Below, in pieces: positions 39,054-49,852 of a stretch of 64,000 nucleotides of DNA (position 1 is the first letter of the stretch; each line of letters begins with the position of its first letter). Source of the stretch: Providencia rettgeri. Its GTDB lineage: Bacteria; Pseudomonadota; Gammaproteobacteria; Enterobacterales; Enterobacteriaceae. The stretch spans positions 3,286,001 to 3,350,000 of the forward strand of contig NZ_CP163512.1 of the NCBI RefSeq assembly GCF_041075285.1, read 5' to 3'. Position numbers and translations under genes: made by a program. The notes beneath the pieces were generated by a model that was not told the DNA's origin, ran no database searches, and saw only the letters and a program-made list of their open reading frames with translations.

Positions 39054-40112
39054 TCAAGATGGGCGACGGCGAGCAAGTACCACTCCGGCACCAACTAACA
39101 ATCCTATAGCGCCCCATAGAACCATCATAAAGGCTCGACGTGGGCTATCGCGTTTGACAGGATCTTCAGGCGTACGCAAGTAACGATAAGCTTGAAAATT
39201 ATCTTGGAGAGTAGGCCCTACACTTAATGTGGATAACATTGCGATGTTTTGATCATAATCTGAATCATGATCGGGCCCTGTTGCTTTTAATGTTTCTATT
39301 TGTGCCTGTAATAATGGGGCACCTAACATGAACATTTTAGAATCAGGAATTTCATCTACAGGTGTTGTACTTTGATTACGCACAATACCTTGCTTTTCCG
39401 CAACCTTAAGAGCTTGCTCCAGCGCATTTAAACGTCTTTCATAAGCGGCCGTTGCCACTATGTCTTCACGTTTAACCAACGCTTTCATGGATTGCATTTT
39501 GGTTGCCCAAGTGCCTTTAATTTCATCATTCAGATTTGCCGTTGCCCGTTGATTCGCAAATTGTATGTATTGGCGTAACAACTGGTTTGCATCTGTTGAT
39601 GTTTCAGCCACTAATTTAATACTATCGGTTAAGTTTTTTACTTCATCAGCAGGAGTAAACTCAATATTATTAATGAGCTCATCCAGTAATACGGCATCTG
39701 CTTTTGCATCGTTCTCTAACCGTTGCTTGTAATAATCTGTACCTAACCAAAATTGACGGCGGGTATCGTAAGACCCAAGTTGCTTCGTAAACTCTTGATA
39801 AGCTTCTTTTGCAATTGTCGGCAATTGTCCTTCTTGCCCGGTGGTATTAATACGGGAATCGAGGTTACGCAGAAACTGTTGCTGGGAATAATAGCTTCCC
39901 AAATTGTTCACGGTTGGTAAGTCCGTAATGGCTGTCGCACTCCATTTGGGCTGCATAAAATAGGATGCTCCCAATGCAATTGCAGCAAAAATCACGGCAA
40001 ATGCAACGATCCAAATTTTGCCTTGCCACAAGGAGCGACATAAACCACGGATATCCAATTCCGGCTCTATTGGCGTTTGATGCTGACTCGGTTGTGTTTC
40101 TGAGTTATTCAC
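39054..40112 (-). CDS. wzzE: ECA chain-length regulator WzzE
   Basis: A 352-residue polysaccharide co-polymerase (348 in E. coli) that sets ECA chain length. It has two membrane helices, near residues 34-54 (IWIVAFAVIFAAIALGASYFM) and 325-345 (AFMMVLWGAIGLLVGAGVVLA), enclosing a large periplasmic helical domain rich in Gln/Asn/Lys. The proline-rich segment before helix 2 (RTPEDPVKRDSPRRA) is the family mark. It lies 29 bases after wecA. Confidence 0.93.
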   Translation of the reverse strand: MNNSETQPSQHQTPIEPELDIRGLCRSLWQGKIWIVAFAVIFAAIALGASYFMQPKWSATAITDLPTVNNLGSYYSQQQFLRNLDSRINTTGQEGQLPTIAKEAYQEFTKQLGSYDTRRQFWLGTDYYKQRLENDAKADAVLLDELINNIEFTPADEVKNLTDSIKLVAETSTDANQLLRQYIQFANQRATANLNDEIKGTWATKMQSMKALVKREDIVATAAYERRLNALEQALKVAEKQGIVRNQSTTPVDEIPDSKMFMLGAPLLQAQIETLKATGPDHDSDYDQNIAMLSTLSVGPTLQDNFQAYRYLRTPEDPVKRDSPRRAFMMVLWGAIGLLVGAGVVLARRRPS

Positions 40113-40141
40113 TGCACAGAACCTCTATTTTCGTTTTTTCG

Positions 40142-41227
40142 TTACCGTACTGCACCTCTACGCGCTCTACGTCTAACTCGTTTGATAAAACGGGCGACTT
40201 TCCAAGCTCGTTTGATGCAATAACCATACATCATAAATACAAGCAAAAATAATGCCAACATTACCCATTCTGGTACAAATGTTAAGCGTTCGCCGATAAT
40301 ACCGATGCACGCTAAAACGGCTGCTGACAATGTAATCAAAACGAATGCACCTTTAGGGGTAAAACCTGAACGCATAATTAAATGGTGAATGTGTTGACGG
40401 TCTGGCGAAAAAGGGCTCATTCCTTTACGAATTCGACGATACATAATCGCAACCATGTCCATCAGTGGAATTGCAATAATCCACAGTGCTGTAACAGGGT
40501 TAATTGGATGCACTTCTTCTTGTGTCGACGCCACCAAAATCCAAATAATCGTAAACCCGATTAAGGTACTTCCCGCATCGCCCATAAAGACTTTAAACCG
40601 ACGACCTAATACGCCTAAATTTAAAAGGATATAAGGAAGGATAGCTGCAATAAAGGCAAAACACCAAAATGCTAACGCATAATTGCCATTTTGGTACAAC
40701 AGAAAACCTAGCGCACCAAAAGAAACCGAAGAAAGCCCACCAAGTAAACCATCAATACCATCAACCATATTAAACGCATTTATCGCCGCCCATACAGCAA
40801 ATAAGGTGACAATATAACCAAACGGCCCTAACACTAGCTCCCACGGACCAAAAGCATGGCCTAACGACTCCAGTTTCAGACCCGCAGCCGTCATCATCAC
40901 GACCGCCACAATCGCTTGAACACCCGCTCTTAACTTCACGCTAATATCAAACCGGTCATCCAGAGCACCGATAAATACCAATAACCCCGCGCTCGCGATA
41001 TATAGCCACTTATGAGGGATATACTCCTCTGTGATATAAAACGCAAAACAGATCCCAAAGAAAACGGATATTCCCCCAACCAGAGGAATAAGCCCTACGT
41101 GTTTCTTTCTAAAGTTAGGTTTATCAACTAACCCGATTTTTATCGCAACGATACGGGCGAAGAAAATAAAAACCAACGAAAACAAGAAAACGTAGAAGAG
41201 GTTGGTTGCAAAGTGTATGGTGTCCAC
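40142..41227 (-). CDS. wecA: undecaprenyl-phosphate GlcNAc-1-phosphate transferase WecA
   Basis: A 361-residue polytopic enzyme (367 in E. coli) that starts ECA and many O antigens by moving GlcNAc-1-P to undecaprenyl phosphate. Eleven membrane helices are expected. Visible: the start YVFLFSLVFIFFARIVAIKIGLVDKPNFRKKH, the DDxxD-like ALDDRFDI, NAFNMVDGIDGLLGG, VFMGDAGSTLIGF and the HIHH motif in SPDRQHIHHLIMRSG (cytoplasmic loop 5). It is the first wec gene; the 570 bases upstream must contain its promoter. Confidence 0.95.
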   Translation of the reverse strand: MDTIHFATNLFYVFLFSLVFIFFARIVAIKIGLVDKPNFRKKHVGLIPLVGGISVFFGICFAFYITEEYIPHKWLYIASAGLLVFIGALDDRFDISVKLRAGVQAIVAVVMMTAAGLKLESLGHAFGPWELVLGPFGYIVTLFAVWAAINAFNMVDGIDGLLGGLSSVSFGALGFLLYQNGNYALAFWCFAFIAAILPYILLNLGVLGRRFKVFMGDAGSTLIGFTIIWILVASTQEEVHPINPVTALWIIAIPLMDMVAIMYRRIRKGMSPFSPDRQHIHHLIMRSGFTPKGAFVLITLSAAVLACIGIIGERLTFVPEWVMLALFLLVFMMYGYCIKRAWKVARFIKRVRRRARRGAVR

Positions 41228-41794
41228 TATTCGACTCTCTTGATATTTTTTATTTAACTATAAATACTAAACTTTTATTGGCGAATGCCGGTAGCCGATA
41301 AAAGTAAAAGTGCAATCGCTACTGCATTATCATCCCAGCAATAAAATCTACTATAAGACGAATCTATATTCATAAAGAGATTACTGTAACATTATTAAAA
41401 AACACACATTATTCGTGTTGTTAATTCAATAATAGAACCCTACTCATTTTATACTTAATAACTGCAAGATGCATGCCATAAAACTATACACCCAATAAGA
41501 GCAAGCCAATTGTTCACTTCTGCATCAATTGATATTTTCATATAAATCAAATAAATAATTTCAATTGAAACAATAAACCCGATAGACAACATTGAATGAT
41601 GTCAATAATACTTATTATTAAAAACAATAACCCGTCTATTGGATAAAAAAGCGTTCTATCAATTTATTATCAGCGATAAATGTAAAAACGAAATATTTAA
41701 TCGCCTTTAGCTTTGTCCTACATCGCCAAGACTAATATAAAATCACGCATATTTAACAGGTTTAAAGTAAAATGTGTAATGGATGTATGAACAT
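41228..41794. other. gap between wecA and rho
   Basis: About 570 A+T-rich bases between the wecA start and the rho terminator. The wec promoter is expected here, read leftward, but I found no convincing -35/-10 pair, no JUMPstart-like sequence and no small ORF with a good ribosome site. Confidence 0.5.
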
Positions 41795-41822
41795 AAAAAA
41801 AGCGCCATGTTAGGCGCCTTTT
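41795..41822 (-). terminator. intrinsic terminator of rho
   Basis: Read leftward, GCGCC and GGCGC (within AAGGCGCC...GGCGCTT) pair around TAACAT and are followed by seven T. It is 22 bases after the rho stop. Confidence 0.85.
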
Positions 41823-41844
41823 CTATAGCTGGACAATCAAACAA

Positions 41845-43104
41845 CTAAGCTCTCTTCATAAAATCAAAGAACTCTTCGTTGGTTTTCGTCATCGCCAACT
41901 TGCTAATGAGGAATTCCATCGCATCAATCTCACCCATTGGATGAATAATTTTACGCAAGATCCACATTTTTTGCAGTTCATCTTGAGAGGTGAGTAACTC
42001 TTCTTTACGTGTACCTGAACGGTTGTAATCAATCGCAGGGAAGACGCGTTTTTCCGCAATCTTACGAGAAAGGTGCAGTTCCATGTTACCTGTACCTTTA
42101 AACTCTTCGTAGATAACCTCATCCATTTTTGAACCAGTATCAACTAATGCCGTTGCAATGATAGTCAGGCTTCCACCCTCTTCAACATTACGTGCCGCAC
42201 CGAAGAAACGTTTTGGACGATGTAAAGCGTTGGCATCCACACCACCCGTCAACACTTTACCGGATGAAGGAACCACCGTGTTATAGGCACGAGCAAGACG
42301 GGTAATAGAATCAAGTAAGATAATCACATCTTTTTTATGTTCAACCAGTCGTTTTGCTTTCTCGATAACCATTTCTGCCACTTGGACGTGACGTGCAGCT
42401 GGCTCATCAAAAGTCGAAGCGATAACCTCACCTTTCACTAAGCGCTGCATTTCCGTGACCTCTTCAGGACGTTCATCGATCAACAGAACCATCAGAACGC
42501 AATCTGGGTAATTGTGTGCAATGTTAGCGGCAATATTTTGCAGTAACATAGTTTTACCCGCTTTTGGCGGAGCAACAATCAGACCACGTTGGCCACGACC
42601 AATTGGTGCGGCTAAATCCAAAACACGCGCCGTTAAATCTTCTGTTGAACCGTTACCACGTTCCATACGAAGGCGATTATTTGCATGTAATGGGGTTAAG
42701 TTTTCGAAAAGGATTTTGCTACGGGCGTTTTCAGGTTTGTCGAAGTTGACTTCGTTGACTTTCAGGAGGGCAAAATAACGTTCACCTTCTTTAGGAGGGC
42801 GAATTTTCCCTGAAATGGTGTCACCTGTGCGTAGGTTAAAACGGCGGATTTGGCTAGGAGAAACGTAGATATCATCAGGACCTGCGAGGTAAGAACTGTC
42901 TGCTGAACGGAGGAAACCAAATCCATCCTGCAATATTTCCAGTACGCCATCGCCGAAAATATCCTCACCACTTTTCGCATGCTGCTTCAAAATGGAGAAA
43001 ATAATATCCTGCTTTCTCATACGGGCTAAGTTCTCTAGCCCCATGTTTTCGCCTAACGTAATCAATTCTGATACTGGCGTATTTTTTAATTCGGTAAGAT
43101 TCAT
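41845..43104 (-). CDS. rho: transcription termination factor Rho
   Basis: A 419-residue hexameric RNA helicase, the exact E. coli length. N-terminal helices ([19 protein letters not shown]), the cold-shock-like primary RNA site ([21 protein letters not shown], then [19 protein letters not shown]), the Walker A loop [16 protein letters not shown] (about residues 172-187), the Walker [13 protein letters not shown], the Q loop [25 protein letters not shown] (RNA in the central hole) and the R loop are all present. Rho leaders are autoregulated in E. coli; the 700 bases upstream leave room for the same. Confidence 0.98.
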   Translation of the reverse strand: MNLTELKNTPVSELITLGENMGLENLARMRKQDIIFSILKQHAKSGEDIFGDGVLEILQDGFGFLRSADSSYLAGPDDIYVSPSQIRRFNLRTGDTISGKIRPPKEGERYFALLKVNEVNFDKPENARSKILFENLTPLHANNRLRMERGNGSTEDLTARVLDLAAPIGRGQRGLIVAPPKAGKTMLLQNIAANIAHNYPDCVLMVLLIDERPEEVTEMQRLVKGEVIASTFDEPAARHVQVAEMVIEKAKRLVEHKKDVIILLDSITRLARAYNTVVPSSGKVLTGGVDANALHRPKRFFGAARNVEEGGSLTIIATALVDTGSKMDEVIYEEFKGTGNMELHLSRKIAEKRVFPAIDYNRSGTRKEELLTSQDELQKMWILRKIIHPMGEIDAMEFLISKLAMTKTNEEFFDFMKRA

Positions 43105-43804
43105 AATGGTGGGTTCTTTAACTCGGGGTAATTCTCGAACTATGAACGTAAATTGACGGCAACCTATTTATTTAGGTGCCAGTTTAACTTAACTGCCCTG
43201 TTGAAAGCCAACTTAATGAAGACCAACAACAATGCATAAAAATTTGTGCTAGCCACTGCTAAGTTTGTTTTAACATATGACCATGATTTATCTGAACGAT
43301 GCTCGGTATATTATTAGAAACACACACAACATTAGCAATAGTTTTTTTGTACATTTAGGACAACATCTATCCCAATATCGCAAATTTAAGTTCAGTTTTA
43401 CATAAAAAACAAATTTTACTGAGCTCTAATTTGTCCCGACGCGTTTTTACATCCGAAGATCTAACAACGCATTATGTTATTACCGCTACTTATGCGCTAT
43501 CCTTAAGGTATATGAAAAACAGATGAACAATGATAAAGAATCTAGCGGATGCTTAACTCAGTGCCTATGTTCTCAATTTTCATATTTAAAATCATTGCGT
43601 CATCAGTTTTTATCATTAACAACTATGACACTACTGAACTAACTAGCTTGATATATAAGATAAGAGCAACGGAATACAAGGTCATTCATACGGGTGCGAC
43701 ATGAGGAATAGGCATAACTTATCATGCTTAGATGAAGACGTCTAGCGACTCTCTTGATAAAATAGATACGCCGCTAAACGTTTTAGATCACATATAACGA
43801 TAAC
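43105..43804. other. long rho upstream region
   Basis: About 700 bases between the ends of trxA and the rho start. E. coli has a roughly 250-base leader with the rhoL peptide and rho-dependent autoregulation. I did not find a rhoL-like ORF; two very short frames (MPIPHVAPV leftward near 43690-43720 and MRNRHNLSCLDEDV rightward near 43701-43745) lack good ribosome sites. No trxA terminator hairpin with a T-run was seen either. Confidence 0.5.
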
Positions 43805-44131
43805 TTACAGATTTTCGTCTAGAAATTCTTTCAGTTGCGTTTTAGATAATGCACCAACTTTTGTGGCTGCTACACTACCATTTTTGAATAATAATAGGGT
43901 CGGGATACCACGAATTCCGTATTTTGGTGCCGTAGCCGGATTATCATCAATATTCAGTTTTGCGATGGTCAATTTGCCTGTATATTCTTCAGCAACCTCA
44001 TCAAGGATAGGCGCGATCATTTTACAAGGACCACACCATGCTGCCCAAAAATCGACGAGAACAGGTGAACTTGATTTCAGAACTGCAGTTTCAAAACTTG
44101 CATCAGTTATATGTATAATTTTGTCGCTCAT
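43805..44131 (-). CDS. trxA: thioredoxin 1
   Basis: A 108-residue thioredoxin (109 in E. coli) with the redox motif WCGPC at residues 32-36 (Cys 33 and 36), the buried Asp in VLVDFWA and the cis-proline in RGIPTLLLF. It reduces protein disulfides and ribonucleotide reductase. I start at [10 protein letters not shown] with GGAG 8 bases upstream, not at the in-frame ATG 12 bases earlier. It is divergent from rhlB and upstream of rho, as in E. coli. Confidence 0.97.
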   Translation of the reverse strand: MSDKIIHITDASFETAVLKSSSPVLVDFWAAWCGPCKMIAPILDEVAEEYTGKLTIAKLNIDDNPATAPKYGIRGIPTLLLFKNGSVAATKVGALSKTQLKEFLDENL

Positions 44132-44248
44132 GTTGTACTCCAAAGGATCATCTTTTGCAGACTTAGTGTAACATTATTGGCAGCAGTATGCTTTATTTCA
44201 AAAGATACACTTTCGTAAACCAACCGTTAACTGATATTCTAATATACT

Positions 44249-45535
44249 ATGAGTAAAGCACACTTGACAGAAAAGAAGTTTTCCGACTTCGCATTGCACC
44301 CTAAAGTCATTGAAGCTCTAAACAAGAAAGGCTTCAATTATTGCACGCCGATACAGGCGTCAACATTGCCTTTCACTGTCGAAGGCAAAGACGTTGCGGG
44401 ACAAGCGCAAACAGGTACAGGTAAAACGTTAGCATTCTTAACGTCTACGTTTCATTATCTATTAACCCACCCTGCAATTGAAGGGAGGAAAGCGAATCAG
44501 CCACGTGCGCTTATGATGGCACCGACTCGTGAATTAGCTGTTCAGATCTACTCTGATGCCAAAGAATTGGCGGAATACACAGGTCTAAAAATGGGTCTCG
44601 CTTATGGTGGTGATGGCTACGACGAACAGCTAAAAGTTTTGCAAAACGGTGTCGATATCCTCATTGGAACGACTGGTCGCCTTATTGATTATGCTAAACA
44701 AGGCCATGTGGACTTAACTGCCATTCAAGTCGTTGTGCTTGATGAAGCTGACCGTATGTATGATCTTGGTTTTATTAAAGATATTCGCTGGTTATTCCGT
44801 CGTATGCCTGAGGCTGCTGACAGATTAAATCTGTTATTCTCAGCCACACTATCTTATCGTGTGAGAGAGCTCGCCTTTGAGCAAATGAACAACCCTGAAT
44901 ATGTTGAGGTTGAGCCTTTACAAAAAACTGGTCATCGTATTAAAGAAGAACTATTTTACCCTTCAAATGAAGAAAAAATGCGTTTACTTCAGACCTTACT
45001 CGAAGAAGAGTGGCCTGAACGTTGCATCATTTTCGCTAATACTAAACACCGTTGTGATGAGATTTGGGCGCATTTAGCCGCAGATGGTCACCGTGTTGGC
45101 CTATTAACTGGTGATGTTGCTCAGAAAAAACGCTTACGTATTTTAGAGCAATTTACACAAGGCCATTTAGATATTTTAGTCGCAACTGACGTTGCTGCTC
45201 GTGGATTACACATTCCATCAGTGACCCATGTCTTTAACTATGATTTACCTGACGATTGTGAAGATTATGTTCACCGTATTGGCCGAACTGGCCGTGCAGG
45301 AGAAAGTGGTAACTCAATTAGCCTTGCTTGTGAAGAATACGCACTTAACTTGCCTGCTATCGAAGAATATATTCAGCATTCGATTCCAGTGAGTAAATAT
45401 AACAGCGATGCTTTATTAAGTGATTTACCAGCACCTAAACGTCGTCATCGCCCACGCCCTGGAGGCCAGCGCCGCAACTCAAATGCACCGCGCCGCCACA
45501 ATAGTCCACGTAATAACCATAAACGTCCAGGCTGA
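44249..45535 (+). CDS. rhlB: DEAD-box RNA helicase RhlB
   Basis: A 428-residue helicase (421 in E. coli), a component of the RNA degradosome. Motifs: Q motif ([10 protein letters not shown]), Walker A AQTGTGKT (53-60), [18 protein letters not shown] (DEAD), LLFSATLS (SAT), [13 protein letters not shown] and [13 protein letters not shown]. The C-terminal tail is Arg/Pro/Asn-rich ([20 protein letters not shown]), the RNA- and RNase E-binding part. It is divergent from trxA and 11 bases before gppA, so the two form an operon. Confidence 0.96.
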   Translation: MSKAHLTEKKFSDFALHPKVIEALNKKGFNYCTPIQASTLPFTVEGKDVAGQAQTGTGKTLAFLTSTFHYLLTHPAIEGRKANQPRALMMAPTRELAVQIYSDAKELAEYTGLKMGLAYGGDGYDEQLKVLQNGVDILIGTTGRLIDYAKQGHVDLTAIQVVVLDEADRMYDLGFIKDIRWLFRRMPEAADRLNLLFSATLSYRVRELAFEQMNNPEYVEVEPLQKTGHRIKEELFYPSNEEKMRLLQTLLEEEWPERCIIFANTKHRCDEIWAHLAADGHRVGLLTGDVAQKKRLRILEQFTQGHLDILVATDVAARGLHIPSVTHVFNYDLPDDCEDYVHRIGRTGRAGESGNSISLACEEYALNLPAIEEYIQHSIPVSKYNSDALLSDLPAPKRRHRPRPGGQRRNSNAPRRHNSPRNNHKRPG

Positions 45536-45546
45536 GTAAAAACGCT

Positions 45547-47052
45547 ATGCTGAAAACTTCTTCTCTTTATGCTGCTATCGATTTAGGCTCAAATAGTTTT
45601 CACATGCTCGTTGTGCGTGAAACTGCTGGCAGCATACAGGTTATTTCTAGGGTTAAGCGAAAAGTTCGCCTTGCTGCTGGGTTAGATAAACATAATCATC
45701 TTTCTACTCAAGCAATGGAACGTGGTTGGCAATGTTTGCGGCTTTTTTCGGAGCATCTGCAAGATATTCCAAATACACAAATTCGTGTTGTTGCAACTGC
45801 AACGCTGCGCTTAGCAAAAAATGCCGATATTTTCATTGAAAAAGCCAGCAAAATCCTAGGAAATCCGGTTAAAGTCATTCAGGGGGAGGAAGAGGCGCGT
45901 TTAATTTACCAAGGTGTCGCACACACAACAGGGGGCCCAGATCAGCGATTGGTGGTCGATATTGGCGGTGGAAGCACTGAACTGGTCACTGGCACTGGTG
46001 CAAAAGCCCAACAGCTGTATAGCCTGGAAATGGGTTGTGTAACATGGCTTGAGCGCTATTTTAGCGATAGAAGTTTAACAGCAGATAACTTTTCAGCTGC
46101 GCAAGCCGCAGCCAAAAAAGTGATCGAACCCGTTGCTGATGCCTTAAAAAACCATGGCTGGAAAATATGTGTTGGTGCATCTGGTACCGTGCAAGCAATC
46201 CAAGAAATCATGATTGCACAAGGTATGGATGAACTTATCACGTTGCCTAAATTGCAACAACTTAAGCACAAAGCCATTCAGTGCCAAAAGTTAGAAGAGC
46301 TTGAAATCGAAGGCTTAACGTTTGAACGCGCACTGGTTTTTCCAAGCGGCTTATCCATTTTGATCGCGATATTTGAAGTGTTAAATATCGATAATATGAC
46401 CCTTGCAGGCGGTGCTTTACGGGAAGGCTTGGTTTATGGCATGTTAGAATTGCCGATTGAACAAGATATTCGCGCCCGTACAATACGTAATATCCAGCGC
46501 CGTTTCCAAGTCGATATTGAGCAAGCTAGCCGAGTTCGCCAATTAGCTGAATATTTTTATTTGCAAGTTGCTAAAGATTGGCAGCTAGATAACCGCTGCC
46601 GAGATTTATTATCGAGCGCATGTGCATTACATGAAATTGGCCTGAGCGTTGATTTTCGCAAAGGCCCCGAGCACGCCAGCTATCTGATCACTCACTTGGA
46701 TCTCCCCGGCTACACACCCGCACAAAAACGGTTATTGGCTGCATTGTTAAAAAACCAACAAGGGCCTGTGGATTTAGCGCCACTTAGCCAACAAAATGCA
46801 CTACCTGTGCAACAGGCCTACTATTTGTGTCGTTTGCTTCGATTAGCCATTATTTTTGCCAGCCGCCGACGTGATGACACATTGCCCGCCTTAAGGTTAA
46901 ACGCAAACGCAGACAGACTCACCATTATGTTGCCTTACCGTTGGTTATCGGAGCATCCACTGCGTGCAGAAAACTTGCAGCAAGAAGTTCAATGGCAAGG
47001 ATATGTAAATTGGAGATTAGAGCTGGAAGAACGTAATAGTTCGAATTGTTAA
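45547..47052 (+). CDS. gppA: pppGpp 5'-phosphohydrolase / exopolyphosphatase GppA
   Basis: A 501-residue ASKHA-fold phosphatase converting pppGpp to ppGpp, acting in the stringent response and on polyphosphate. The N-terminal phosphate-1 motif [14 protein letters not shown], the [15 protein letters not shown] stretch, phosphate-2 [12 protein letters not shown] and adenosine-side [13 protein letters not shown] are present. The C-terminal half has the HD-like helical domain ([14 protein letters not shown]). It follows rhlB at 11 bases and is convergent with rep across a repeat element. Confidence 0.95.
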   Translation: MLKTSSLYAAIDLGSNSFHMLVVRETAGSIQVISRVKRKVRLAAGLDKHNHLSTQAMERGWQCLRLFSEHLQDIPNTQIRVVATATLRLAKNADIFIEKASKILGNPVKVIQGEEEARLIYQGVAHTTGGPDQRLVVDIGGGSTELVTGTGAKAQQLYSLEMGCVTWLERYFSDRSLTADNFSAAQAAAKKVIEPVADALKNHGWKICVGASGTVQAIQEIMIAQGMDELITLPKLQQLKHKAIQCQKLEELEIEGLTFERALVFPSGLSILIAIFEVLNIDNMTLAGGALREGLVYGMLELPIEQDIRARTIRNIQRRFQVDIEQASRVRQLAEYFYLQVAKDWQLDNRCRDLLSSACALHEIGLSVDFRKGPEHASYLITHLDLPGYTPAQKRLLAALLKNQQGPVDLAPLSQQNALPVQQAYYLCRLLRLAIIFASRRRDDTLPALRLNANADRLTIMLPYRWLSEHPLRAENLQQEVQWQGYVNWRLELEERNSSNC

Positions 47053-47060
47053 TATATTCT

Positions 47061-47332
47061 GGGGCTGTTTATCTTTAATGGTCAATTCTTATTCGAATTA
47101 AAGCCATTTTAGGCAATGGGAGAGGTTCGCCGCCGAGTGAACTCGGCAAGAGCCTCCTCTCAACGCAGCATCCAATAAGTGAAACGTGTTTTAATCCAAC
47201 CCGTAGGGCAGCGTTTTAAGCATCATACTTCATCCACATAATCGTCAGTCAAGTCAGATTGACGTGCCCATCCTTCGGATTGTTTTTTGGCCTTTTTAGC
47301 GGTAAAAATTAGCAGGAAAGATAAACAGCCCC
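47061..47332. mobile_element. 272-bp MITE-like element with 16-bp inverted ends
   Basis: GGGGCTGTTTATCTTT at 47061-47076 and its exact inverse AAAGATAAACAGCCCC at 47317-47332 bracket 240 bases with no coding capacity. Inside is a strong palindrome GCCGAGTGAACTCGGC (47134-47149 region). TATTCTGG occurs at 47055-47062 and 47339-47346 and may be an insertion duplication, although the first copy overlaps the left end. The right 38 bases recur at 62544-62580 with three mismatches and one gap. The element also fills the gap between convergent gppA and rep. Confidence 0.6.
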
Positions 47333-47369
47333 GAGCTCTATTCTGGTGCCGAATTTCACCCAATGATTA

Positions 47370-49394
47370 TCACTCGCTTTTCTTATTTAACCCCAAGCGC
47401 GCTTTAATGTCCGCCAGAGCAGACTGCCCTTTTTGCATACGTTCTTCGGCACTGACCACTTTGCGCTGTTGCTCCCATTCAAGATCATCTTGCGGTAATT
47501 CAAGTAGGAAGCGGCTAAGCTCAGGGCGGATTAATTCGCCATATTGGCGGCGCTCGCGGCAATGAGTGAAAAACAACTCTTTTTGCGCTCTAGTGATCCC
47601 TACATACGCTAAGCGGCGCTCTTCATCAATATTGTTCTCATCAATACTACTTTGGTGTGGAAGTAATCCTTCCTCCATACCCACCAAAAAGACATAAGGG
47701 AACTCAAGACCTTTGGATGCGTGCAACGTCATCAATTGAACTTGATCAGCTCCTTCATCATCTTCACCGCGCTCCATCATATCCCGTAATGTAAAACGAG
47801 TGACAATTTGGCTGAGTGTCATCGGCTCGTTCAACTCATCCCCTTCAACCATCTCACTCATCCATGTAAACAATTGATTGATATTTTTCATTCGCATTTC
47901 TGCGGCTTTAGTACTGGTTGATGTCTCATACAACCAGCTTTCATAATCCATTTCATGCAGTAAGTCACGTACCGCAATCAGTGGATCTCGTTCTGACGTT
48001 CGAACAATGCTTTCCATCTTTTGGGTAAAGCGTTGCAATGCTTCTAAACCTTTACCCTTAAGGGTTTGCTCTAGTCCTAAATCAAAACTGGCTTGATACA
48101 GGCTTTTACCCCGTTGATTCGCCCACTCCCCCAATTTCTGGATAGTTTTCGGGCCAATCTCTCGACGAGGTGTATTTACTATGCGTAAAAAAGCACTATC
48201 GTCCTCTGGGTTAGTAAGCACTCGCAAATACGCTAATAAATCTTTAATTTCCGGACGTGAAAAGAAAGATGTTCCACCTGAAATACGATAAGGAATACGG
48301 TTTTGCATCAACATTTTTTCAAAGATGCGAGACTGATGATTACCGCGATATAAAATCGCATAATCTTTATAATCCGTTTTGTTGATGAAGTGATGGGCAA
48401 TAAGCTCACCTATCACTCGTTCCGCTTCATGATCTTCATTATTTGCTGTTAACACTTTTAATGGCGCACCGTAACCCAGCTCTGAAAAAAGTTTCTTTTC
48501 AAATACATGAGGATTATTGGCAATTAAAATATTCGCCGCTTTTAAAATACGTCCTGAAGAACGGTAATTTTGCTCAAGCTTAATCACATTCAACTTAGGA
48601 AAATCTTGACTGAGTAACACCAAATTTTGCGGTCTTGCACCACGCCAAGAATAAATCGATTGGTCGTCATCTCCAACGACTGTAAACCGAGCGCGTTGGC
48701 CCACCAGCAATTTCACTAATTGATATTGGCTAGTATTAGTATCTTGGTATTCATCCACCAGCAAATAACGGATTTTTTGCTGCCAGCGCTCACGCACTTC
48801 TTCATTTTGAGTTAAAAGAACCGTCGGTTTACTAATTAAGTCATCAAAATCCAGCACGTTGCAGCTTTTTAGATGTAATTCATAACGGCGATAACATTCT
48901 GCAAAATGATGTTCTTTTTCCGTTCGAGCTTGCCCGACAACTTGTTGTGGCGAGATCAGATCGTTTTTCCAATTTGAGATCGCAGAGATCAGCTGCTGTA
49001 ACAGGTCTTTATCTTCTTCAAGTAAATCAAAGGTCAATTCTTTAAGTAACGCCATTTGGTCTTGATCATCAAACAACGAAAAGTTGGCTTTAATACCTAA
49101 CGCCTTATATTCCCGCTTAATAATTTCCAAGCCCAATGTATGGAAGGTGGAGATGATTAACCCACGTGCCTCTTTTTTACCTAGAGTTTGTGCCACACGT
49201 TCTTTCATTTCACGTGCGGCTTTATTGGTAAAAGTTACTGCGGCAATCTGCCGAGGTTGATAGCCACATTTGCGGATCAAGTGCGCAATTTTATTAGTAA
49301 TAACACGAGTTTTACCTGATCCGGCTCCCGCCAATACAAGGCAAGGGCCATCGACAAATTCAACTGCCTGTTGCTGGCTTGGGTTTAATCGCAT
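47370..49394 (-). CDS. rep: ATP-dependent DNA helicase Rep
   Basis: A 674-residue superfamily 1A helicase (673 in E. coli) that travels with DnaB and clears proteins ahead of replication forks. Motifs: [11 protein letters not shown] (Q), Walker [10 protein letters not shown] (22-30), [14 protein letters not shown] (II), [15 protein letters not shown] (III), [10 protein letters not shown] (IV), [16 protein letters not shown] (V) and [12 protein letters not shown] (VI). Distinct from the UvrD at 10823-12985 by these sequences and by position next to gppA and ilvC. The C-terminal peptide that binds DnaB ends [10 protein letters not shown]. Confidence 0.96.
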   Translation of the reverse strand: MRLNPSQQQAVEFVDGPCLVLAGAGSGKTRVITNKIAHLIRKCGYQPRQIAAVTFTNKAAREMKERVAQTLGKKEARGLIISTFHTLGLEIIKREYKALGIKANFSLFDDQDQMALLKELTFDLLEEDKDLLQQLISAISNWKNDLISPQQVVGQARTEKEHHFAECYRRYELHLKSCNVLDFDDLISKPTVLLTQNEEVRERWQQKIRYLLVDEYQDTNTSQYQLVKLLVGQRARFTVVGDDDQSIYSWRGARPQNLVLLSQDFPKLNVIKLEQNYRSSGRILKAANILIANNPHVFEKKLFSELGYGAPLKVLTANNEDHEAERVIGELIAHHFINKTDYKDYAILYRGNHQSRIFEKMLMQNRIPYRISGGTSFFSRPEIKDLLAYLRVLTNPEDDSAFLRIVNTPRREIGPKTIQKLGEWANQRGKSLYQASFDLGLEQTLKGKGLEALQRFTQKMESIVRTSERDPLIAVRDLLHEMDYESWLYETSTSTKAAEMRMKNINQLFTWMSEMVEGDELNEPMTLSQIVTRFTLRDMMERGEDDEGADQVQLMTLHASKGLEFPYVFLVGMEEGLLPHQSSIDENNIDEERRLAYVGITRAQKELFFTHCRERRQYGELIRPELSRFLLELPQDDLEWEQQRKVVSAEERMQKGQSALADIKARLGLNKKSE

Positions 49395-49484
49395 GGTTTT
49401 CTACGTCACTCTTATCTAGCGCCAAAAGATACTGAACCGAATTGTAGCAGAAACCAGACCAACTCTTGAGCCGTTAATTTTCTC

Positions 49485-49736
49485 AATTTATAAAAAACAA
49501 AAAACCACATCATTCATCAGAACGATATGGTTGCCTTGTTCTTTTATGACATCAATATATTTTTCTAAATTTATAAAAAACAAAAAACCACATCATTCAT
49601 CAGAACGATATGGTTTGCTTTGTTCTTTTATGACATCAGTATATTTTTCTAAATTTATAAAAAACAAAAAACCACATCATTCATCAGAACGATATGGTTT
49701 GCTTTGTTCTTTTATGACATCAATATATTTTTCTAA
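49485..49736 (-). terminator. three tandem copies of an ilvC terminator
   Basis: Three direct repeats of 82-85 bp start at 49485, 49567 and 49652. Read leftward each has the stem AACCATATC with GATGTGGTT around a 12-base loop, followed by TTTTTGTTTTTTATAAATT, a good intrinsic terminator. They sit between the ilvC stop and the rep start, so ilvC transcription meets three terminators in a row. Differences between copies are one or two bases plus small length changes in the A-runs, so the duplication is recent. The short in-frame ORF through the repeats is an artefact. Confidence 0.85.
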
Positions 49737-49740
49737 ACTA

Positions 49741-49839
49741 TTCGCGTTAGAGGAAGGCGGCAAAGGAGGTTATCTCAAGGAGCATACAAAAGTATGTGAC
49801 TTGGGTAACCGAGTGCAGCCAACGCACCTATCACGCGAA
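49741..49839. repeat. solitary copy of the structured dispersed repeat
   Basis: A 99-base nested hairpin. Outer arms TTCGCGTTAGAGG (49741-49753) and CCTATCACGCGAA (49827-49839) pair; the middle arms GGTTATCTCAAG (49768-49779) and CTTGGGTAACC (49800-49810) pair; the innermost stem is CATAC-AAAA-GTATG (49783-49796). The five units at 1861-2470 share GGCGGCAA, GAGCATACAAAAGTATGTGAC and GCCAAC in the same order, while their stem bases differ in compensating ways. It lies directly after the ilvC stop. Confidence 0.75.
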
Positions 49840-49852
49840 GAGTGACGAAAAA

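Noticed and set aside
49531..49845. Rightward 104-codon frame through the ilvC terminator repeats
   Set aside because: It translates terminators and a structured repeat; similarity between its halves is due only to the direct repeats.
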